From: Malachius bipustulatus
Taxonomy: Eukaryota; Arthropoda; Insecta; Coleoptera; Melyridae
DNA: 64,000 bases
Direction: 5' to 3'
Assembly (NCBI GenBank): GCA_910589415.1
Contig: OU342639.1
Coordinates: 27,970,268-28,034,267, forward strand
Positions 56,487-64,000 of this stretch are shown piece by piece. The notes beneath the pieces are model-generated. The model made no database searches. It had not been told where the DNA came from and saw nothing but the letters and a program-made list of their open reading frames with translations. Position numbers and translations under genes: made by a program. Position 1 is the stretch's first letter. Every line of letters begins with the position of its first letter.

Positions 56487-57449
56487 CAGGGTGCATCATA
56501 TATCCTTTGTATTGCTATCTCGTAAACGCTAACATACAGGATCAGTTAAATTAGAGTGGAAGATGCTAAATTTGATGATTAATAAGAATCTGAACTTTTT
56601 TTTATTTTCCGTCGGTGCTGAAATATCCCGAAAAAACTGAAAAATCGAGATTTCTTTTTTTTGGAATATCTTTCTTGCTATTGGAAATTAATAAATAATA
56701 ATTTTTTGTAGGCTTACATAAGTCGCCATCTGACGTTTAAAGCCATTTTCAAAACCGACTAATAAATAAATAAATAAACAAGCAGGGCAGAGTTTTCAGT
56801 TAACTTTCGTTTTTCTTATGACCGCCATATTATTTTTTTATGTCGTTCGATATAAAAACATAATAGAAACCAAATATAAATATACATTAAAAAAAAAATT
56901 TCAAAAATTTTATTCTTTTTTCGAAGAAAAACAAAAAAAAATTCGCTGAAATAAGTCAATATGAAGTCATACTGCTTATGGTTTTTTAATTTCTCTGTGA
57001 TATTCGGTCAAAAAAATTTTGAAAAAAAAGAACAAAAATTTTTGAAATTTATTTTTTGGATTTTTTTTCCATTATTTTTTTCATACCGAACGACATAAAA
57101 AAACAATATGGCGGCCATAAGAAAAACAAAAGTTGACAATGAAAACTCTTGGGATCTAGTCGGCTTTGAAAATTTTTGAAACGTCAGATCGGTAGCTCTT
57201 GGCGACTTATGTAAGCCTACAAAAAAAACTATTTATAAATTTACAATAATAAAAAAGATATGACGAAAATAAGTAATTTCGATATTTCAGTTTTTTCAGG
57301 ATATTTCAGGAATGGTAACAGATATCTTGTATGACTTGACGGATTAGAGATGACCATAAAATTGCGCATCTTTTCTCTAATTTAACCGACCCTGCATCTC
57401 TTATCAGTGTTCAGGAGATAGAAATATAGAGGATATATGGTGCACCCTG
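56487..57449. mobile_element. Palindromic element, CAGGGTGCATCATATATCC termini, TATA target duplication
   Basis: CAGGGTGCATCATATATCC (56487) is mirrored by GGATATATGGTGCACCCTG ending at 57449. TATA flanks both sides (56483-56486, 57450-57453). The arms (with TTAAATTAGAG, GGCTTACATAAGTCGCCA and CCGAACGACATAAAAAA blocks) pair around about 56900. It lies in the putative ASAP first intron and is related to the interrupted element at 36.5-37.9 kb. Confidence 0.9.
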
Positions 57450-60400
57450 TATACATACTTTGCCAAACTGATTTTGGTAAACAATAAAAAAATCGAATAC
57501 CTACCTAAAATCGGTTACCTAGGAAACAAAATCAAAATAACACATATTTTAAGTGGAAAGTTTTTAGAAATAAATTTCAATTAAGTATTAATATCGCTAG
57601 CTTTGAATTTGAATTGTAATTACAGACTTTTACTGGCCTAGAAAGACTTCCCAAAGAATTTCCCAAAAATATGCAACAATTAGGTAGGTACTCTAAATAC
57701 ATACCTACATCTCTCGGGAAATAAATAAACTGTTGACTTCAGTTGCCTATAAAATTAAATTTCAGATAAAATGTAACGTGTTACCGTCTGCGATGCAAAC
57801 AATAATAATCGAGGAATTAGTCTCAGACCTTAGCCTTTATTTATATTGACTAAAAAGTAAAAAAAAGTCCAACAGATTCACAAAATGACTAATAAAATAC
57901 ACCGCAGCAATGCTTGAAATATGTAACCAGCATGTCCGTGACGTCACTCACCCCCACTCCGCTGGAGAAACTTTCATCGGATCGAGCTATCCTACACTAT
58001 ACAGAATCCTTGACTTTACCTATCCAATGAATACGACGGAAGTCAGCCATCTTGGTAGTCTAAATTTGACATTGACAGTTGACTTAACCCAAACCGGGCC
58101 ATAAAGCTCGGCCGGTGATTGGCTGTTACGTGACAAAGGGGCGGACAGGCGGAAGTGATATTCTTTCAGTCGTGTTCTGTCTCTGTCTGGCATCGTTCGC
58201 CATATTGGTGGTCCATCCCGGTGGTCCCTAACGATATCGCATATAGGTACTCTTTCCAGAGCTTTTCTCTTCTTTGAATAATATACAACCATCGAACTAT
58301 ACCCATAATGAACAAGAAGTGACTTGCAATGTTTAAATATCGTTCACAAGCTATTCATAGGCAACACGCACTAGTGTAGTATCCTCATTTTTTTCTATCG
58401 CATTAGAGCTTTCAGCTGAGAGAGTGAGAGAATGAAAGAGAATCGCATGCGAGAGAAAAAACATTTGATTGTACTCTACCTAAAAAAAGAGATGAAGAGA
58501 AAGGCCGAGCACAACGCACTTCCACCAATCAAAACACGGCATTTGTGTACATTGGCAAAACCTAGTTGGGATACAAATAAACGCTTTCTGAATTGAAACT
58601 ATTAACCTGCGCTTAGCTTGCAAACTGCGAGTGATTATTGACAAGTGAAGTGAAAGAGCGATAGTAGTTGTAATAAATAAGAGACCGGCTGCTACTATAA
58701 GATAATCTCACTTGTCCCAAATTGATTACCGGCGCGCGAATACACACGTCACCGCATGACAACTCGAACCATTCCCTTTTTGGGCTTTTAATATATCGTA
58801 TTACCGTCGTGTAACATTCTTTTCGCAAAAAATACCTATTTATCTATTCACTTTTTATTTAACTGAGATTTTACGAATTATAAGAATTATTTATTAAGTA
58901 AAAAGAATGAGTCAGACAAGGTAATCTTAATCAATTTTCTATTTCTGATCGTATAGATTGTTCATTTAGGTTACGATTCAATTTTCCAACTATAAAAATA
59001 CCTTTTAGACCTGAAAAATAAGCTTTTAGTTTTTAATCCACATTATCAGGACATTTCATCAAAAGGTGGTTTAAATAGCCATTTCGAATCTGTATTGAAT
59101 CTCCGTTAATTATGTAGGTAACTTGAGTTTTCTACATTTTAAAAGGAAAACATCTGATAATCTCTAATCAATAATTTTTTTTTCAAACAGCCGTAACACA
59201 ATTCTCAAAATGTTTGCCTCTAATTCTAGCATTTTTAACGGTAAATTTCTTCTCTTGTCAAATTTACGCAACGCATTCGTGACTTTTGTTGGTTGGAAAT
59301 GAAAAATAACGGCATTTCGTATCATATATAGTTTTCTAGTTTTCACTTTTCTAATAATTGTTATTGCGCGCATATACTGGTCTCTAGTGTGTACCTACTG
59401 CCAAAAATATAATTTTTAATTATTTGTCCGAACGAACACCAATAACATTCAAAAAACACCAAATACAATAAGCGTCAGGAGTCTGGAGGGAGTGGTGTGT
59501 TGGTGTGTCGTGGGAAAAACATACGTTGGCATTCGAAATATGTAGAATGTATCAAGTGTTTTAAAACACGCACTCCATGCGAAAAGAAGCAAAAAGTGCC
59601 AATGTGCTAGGCTAGAACGCACCTTTGATAGACTTCGAACTTCGAGTACTTCGACTCGACCACAAGAAGAGATGTAATAAAAAGTAGGTTAAAAAAAGTA
59701 GCGCCATCTGTTGCTTTGATAGTTAACTACACAGAACCAGAAATGTCAATAATAAGAACCAGTCAATAATTAATTAATTAATTATTACTGCTTCAGATTT
59801 AAGCATTAGAATATACTTCACGTAAAATAAAACGCATATTAAATCGTGATTTATTCTGCAGATGACAAACCAACGACAGATTGACGATTCCTTCAATTAA
59901 ATTGACATTTTAAATCAAAGATAGTTACACTTCCAGCCGCTTGGGTGATAGTAAACTTCCGTTGCCAATTTTCAGTGGCAGCTGTCTCTCTTAATAATAA
60001 TAATAATAATAAAAAATTAAAAATACATTATTTTATCAGCAGCAGATATTTTGTCCATGGATGTGCAAATGTCTGTAATGTTAACCCAGTTATATTGTAG
60101 AAACGTAAACATACAATAATTATTGTAGTAACGCGTATTTACTAAACTATTGTGTTCAAAAAAATTATCAATACAATCTTTAAATTATCTATAATTGGAA
60201 ATTCTACAATTAAATACAAATAAATCCGTTGGTTTATGTATAATTTTATTGATAAAGTGTGTAGACATCAAGATTCTAATTTAGTTAAAAAAGAGGAGCT
60301 ACCTTAGCGTCCATAAATCAATTTTCAACTTGGCTGCAATAACATAGGTTGGCAAAAGTTATCAGCAAAAACATTATCAACATTCAACAGCCCTTCTGAG

Positions 60401-60728
60401 AGTTTGTGGCCGATGGAACACGCGTTCCAATGCCATAATACCTACATCACATAGACATTACCAACAGCTATCAACAAAAATAATCTCACCTGAACTTGAT
60501 CAAATTTTTATGCCTTTGGACTTTGAAGAAGTAGGTTCAAATGAAATTTATTGTTAATGAAGCGAAAATGGAACCAAAATAAGATAACAATTATTAAAAA
60601 TCTAAAATTTATCAGGTGACAGTGTGTATACCTACTTGTGTGTGTACCTGAAAACTATGGGGATGGTGAAGATTAAGGAAATGTGGAAGTAAAAACTGAA
60701 CCTTTGGAGATTTGACACAAAGTACCAG
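57450..60728. other. Putative ASAP intron 1 sequence
   Basis: No coding similarity was found. 57920-58260 is less AT-rich, with TGACGTCACTC (about 57938) and ATTGG words, and might be a second promoter. A dispersed repeat lies at 59787-59978 and an (ATA)n run at about 59995-60013. Confidence 0.4.
59787..59978 (-). repeat. Dispersed repeat, copy B
   Basis: Reverse-complement counterpart of 42703-42895. Blocks ATACTTCACGTAAAATAAAA, CAATTAAATTGACATTTTAAA and AACTTCCGTTGCC are shared. Confidence 0.8.
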
Positions 60729-60868
60729 ATATCCAATTCATCATGCCTAGTGTAATAGGCGTTTCCGAATTTGTTGAAGAGACTAGGGATGATTATAACT
60801 CACCCATTACATCAACATTTGTAGCACGAATGCAACAATGCAGATTCACGATTTCAGCTTACGAGGAG
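60729..60868 (+). CDS. ASAP: First coding exon of ASAP (ArfGAP with SH3, ankyrin and PH domains)
   Basis: ATG at 60743; 42 codons to a donor at 60869 (GAG|GTTTGT), phase 0. The peptide reads VSEFVEETRDDYNSPITSTF, then VARMQQCRFTISAYEE. This matches the distinctive start of ASAP1/2 in vertebrates ('ISVSEFIAETTEDYNSPTTSSF ... CRNTV..LEE'), the lead-in to their BAR domain. Known role: a BAR-PH-ArfGAP scaffold that turns off Arf GTPases at membranes and focal actin structures. The presumed acceptor is at 60727-60728 (ACCAG). The remaining exons (BAR, PH, ArfGAP, ankyrin, SH3) are not seen before the window ends. The next residues expected in frame were searched for by eye in 60869-64000 and not found. 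Confidence 0.85.
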
Positions 60869-63010
60869 GTTTGTACCTAATAAATAATAACACATTCATT
60901 GTTATCGTTCAATTTTGCAAATCGATATACCTACCAACACGCCAACACCTACCTTGCCTCGCTTAATTTTCACTCAATGTATAAGTGATTTTCAAGAAAA
61001 CAATGACATGTGTTCCTGGAGGTTTCGATGTACGTTTTTGATCCAAAAACAACAAATTATCTATATCAGAGTGACATTAAATTATACAATATTAGTGTAG
61101 CTACTGGAGTATAATGAGTTCTCCAAAACATAACTGATACGTCCTATTCAAAGCTACACAGTTGTTAGAGATACTATAAGATGCGGTTTATCTGAAAGTA
61201 ATCCACGAGGCTGTGACTTGCGGTTTGCCTGAATGTAATCCACGGTTTCAACTGACAATTCTAGTTTTTGTTAGGTTAGGTCTATAGTAACAGTTGTCAA
61301 GACATTCAAGAAGGTTACTTAAATAGGTGCTCAGTTATCGGTAATTTTTTGTAATAGATAAATGACGCGTTTAATCAACGCATCCACCTCCCATCTCCCT
61401 CCTGGATGCATTTAAATTTGCTGTTTCTCGTTCCTTTAGAGCAATTTGTAACAGTATAGGGTGTATTGTTTATCTCGATGAACTTAGACTCTGTGTTGAA
61501 AGTGCTAAATCCTCAGACTAACTTAATAAATATGGACTGCGCCTTCCCTATCTTAGCTTGAAATCAGTTTTGGTTTGTTGATATTCTCTCTCGCACTCAT
61601 ATGCTGCATCTGGCGGGGTAAGGGGAACGACGTAAAACGTAAACAACAGATCGCAACGGCAGTGATGGCGCGCTCGAGTTCAGTTATAGGAAATGTAATA
61701 ATTACATAAATTATAATAATGATCATAATATTCATAATATTATTATTTTATTTGCAGTTTTTGTTACAAAAAACATAAATTATGGGAATACTAATAGATA
61801 TTAAATTAAGAAAATATATACTTATACCTACCTATACAAAATAAAAGGTACAAAAAGGTAATAACAATATTTAGCAAATAAAAAATCGATAGGAAAGTCG
61901 GAAAGCAATATACATCAGTAGGTACCTAAAATATTTTTTCAATTTCTTACATATTTAGTTGATTTTATTCTAAAAATAAATTAAACGAACCTAATTGAAA
62001 ATTATGTCAGATACCTAATCACTAATTTTAGTAATTTTAAAATGCCCTGTATTACTAAAGTTTTGTTCTGATATTGCTGGGAGTGAATTCGTCTCAATTT
62101 TAGAAGAATTAATTGCCGATAAAAAATGAAAGATCATGGAAAAAGTTCACCACATTTTAAAAATTTGCAACTTGAAATTAGTAATAATCTGGATTTTTTT
62201 TAACGTTCGTGCAACCGGGTCAAAGTCTTCTATTTCATATTCTTTGATGATATTGTTTGAATATTATTCCCCCTCTACATACCTATTCTGATTATCTTAA
62301 ATTAGAGGTTGACAATAAAAATAACAGGTAATGTACTTTCAAAAAGTCAGTATTTTTTATTTATTTAAATGGAATAATTTTTCCAAGTTGCATTTTTCAA
62401 AGTATTCAGTAGGTATTCAGTATGCTTTCGAAAATGAAAAAAAACTGTCAAACAATAATTGTTTTCACAAATTAAAAGATAAAACACTTACACTACGCTA
62501 CGCCCATGACCATGTATGCTTTGTTTTGATTGACGGCTTTGCGTTGCTTACGTAGGAAACTGATAGACTTACCTTCTTTCGAAGTTTTCTCAAAAACAGA
62601 ACACGTTTTCGCCATTTTTTTTTAACTTAATTGAAAAATTAATTATTAAAGCTTAAAACGAGTGAAAGCTAGAGCTGAAAATATAAACAACAAGGAACTT
62701 AGCACTGTTTGAAAAACACGAACTCTTATTATGGTTTTATGTAAACAAACGGTCTGACAGGATGTAAACATTCATGTTGCCAGATGTAGCAAAGTAAAAC
62801 GGGTATAAGGGATCTATCGATGTTTATTACACTGGAGAGGTTGCGCTCTTTTATTGTAAGTGCCAGTTTCATTATTGATCTGGCATTCATTGTTTTGAAC
62901 AGTCTTGTTTGGAGAGAGAGGGATGTCGGAACACTTTTACAGTGTTTATGTCTTGGTCCATATATTTATTAATATAGTCTAAGGCTAAATCAAAAATTCC
63001 GGTAATTATA
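60869..63010. other. Putative ASAP intron 2, no gene recognised
   Basis: AT-rich. A short tandem duplication (GCGGTTT..CTGAA.GTAATCCACG, about 61182-61250) occurs. The minus- and plus-strand short open frames have no recognisable motif. Confidence 0.4.
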
Positions 63011-63627
63011 CAAGGTGATCCCTTTGTTGCGGACACTGTATACAGGGTGTGGCAGAGGTAGAGGATGTTCAGAGAGACTGTAAATTTAAAACAAAAATGT
63101 GTTCCTCGGCTTCGTTACCAAGATATAGGGTGTCCTTTTCCTAAAATTTAAATCGAAACGGCAGTCAAATTTAAACAACCTCCACTGGCAAAACACATGA
63201 TTTGACGTAACTATTACGATAATGTTTGCTTTTTATTATTTCTTATCATCGAGAACGGAATTACAGGCATCAAAGTTTACCTATTCCCTGAGTTCAAGAA
63301 AAATATTTCAATGTGGCATGAATTCGAGATTGTGAATAATATTATCGATATCGAATATGTAGGTATATCCGCGCAACGATAATTGTTTTAAGCTTTGTTG
63401 GACTTGCCATTTCACATGTTTCCATGGTAACATCTATGTGGGTATTGTAGACCTACACATTATTTTTCTTCCCATAGAAGGGTATCCAGTGCAGTGTTGT
63501 GACTTTTTTTCATAAAAATGGTCATATCTTCTTAAGGGAGCCATACTGCAGAAAAAAGTATGGCTCAACTTAGAATCTTTAATCCACGCATGGTACTGGA
63601 CGTGTCCGCCATTTCGGGATCACCCTG
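63011..63627. mobile_element. Fold-back element, CAAGGTGATCCC / GGGATCACCCTG termini
   Basis: CAAGGTGATCCCTTTGTTGC followed by GGACACTG (63011) is mirrored by GTGTCCGCCATTTCGGGATC plus ACCCTG ending at 63627. TATA flanks both sides (63007-63010, 63628-63631). Within the left arm, at about 63052, another TATA-CAGGGTGTGGCAGAGG left end begins, suggesting a nested insertion whose right end is not visible. Confidence 0.8.
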
Positions 63628-64000
63628 TATAGATAACGGGCCACTCGCACTTCACTACAATTTTTACATTGTTACATTTTACATTTTGTACATATCTTGT
63701 CATTAATCTTATGTACTTTTTGAGAGCTTGAAATTTTTTTATTTGGCAGTGAAACAAATTAATAAAAAAAATTATCAAAAATGAGTAATGTTTTTCATCA
63801 AAAAATGCTGTTTTTCTCAAAAAGAGTTCACATTAGAGCTTTTGACCACGAGCACCTTTTTTATGTAGAAAACATGTTGACAGTTTAAAATGTGCTTCCG
63901 CAATGCCAATTTTCCCAGTGTCATAGAAATTAGGGGTAAAAAATTTCAAGCAACCCCAAAATTTCTGCCACTGCCATATGAAATGAATTTATCGAGAGCT
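63628..64000. other. Terminal spacer, nothing recognised
   Basis: AT-rich, no coding or repeat structure resolved. Confidence 0.4.

Noticed and set aside
1..64000. CRISPR arrays, bacterial operons or rRNA genes
   Set aside because: None present; the window is eukaryotic, with spliced genes and transposons. The tandem arrays have no spacer structure.

Overview
The window is nuclear DNA of an insect. It is AT-rich and intron-bearing, carries the frequent 'TAGGTAC/GTACCTA' words common in several insect orders, and is dominated by transposable elements. The encoded cellular proteins (Rap2, VMA12/TMEM199, BLOC1S5/Muted, ASAP) are animal proteins. I cannot assign the order from sequence alone; a TE-rich beetle or bug would fit.

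Layout. 1-566: end of a 237-bp tandem satellite. 999-3696 (+): a three-exon gene for an unrecognised small membrane protein, with a dead reverse transcriptase in intron 1. 3.9-13 kb: a TE block in which a plus-strand LINE lies inside an older minus-strand Jockey-like element, followed by two fold-back elements. 13.1-27.4 kb (+): a long-intron gene for an unrecognised Ser/Arg-rich and acidic protein. It has a GC-rich leader exon, two possible first coding exons and a compact 3' cluster of five exons; its introns are packed with palindromic elements, a hAT-like MITE and a 140-bp tandem array. 28.3-28.5 and 35.9-36.1 kb: orphan exon-like open frames. 30430-35711 (-): an intact gypsy-type LTR retrotransposon with LTRs that read the same, a 4-bp target duplication, and gag and pol joined by a canonical -1 slippery site. 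36-43.7 kb: more palindromes, a second hAT-like MITE nested in one of them, a tRNA-derived SINE and a 1.7-kb near-perfect palindrome. 44596-45141 (+): intronless Rap2 coding sequence. 47.8-49.5 kb: a decayed fold-back element.

50.6-60.9 kb is the main gene cluster. On the minus strand BLOC1S5 (four coding exons, 153 aa) ends in a single TGA. Six bases later, in the same reading frame, the VMA12/TMEM199 coding sequence begins (two exons, 262 aa). The two lysosome/V-ATPase biogenesis proteins therefore look dicistronic, or linked by stop-codon readthrough. A divergent promoter region separates BLOC1S5 from the plus-strand ASAP gene, of which I see a probable 5' leader exon and the first coding exon (60743-60868); the rest lies beyond the window.

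Two non-autonomous transposon groups recur. One is fold-back elements with CAGGG-type termini set in TATA. The other is hAT-like MITEs with GGTCATTAT termini and perfect 8-bp target duplications. Exons were joined by reading-frame phase, GT/AG signals and family similarity recalled from knowledge; no search was run.
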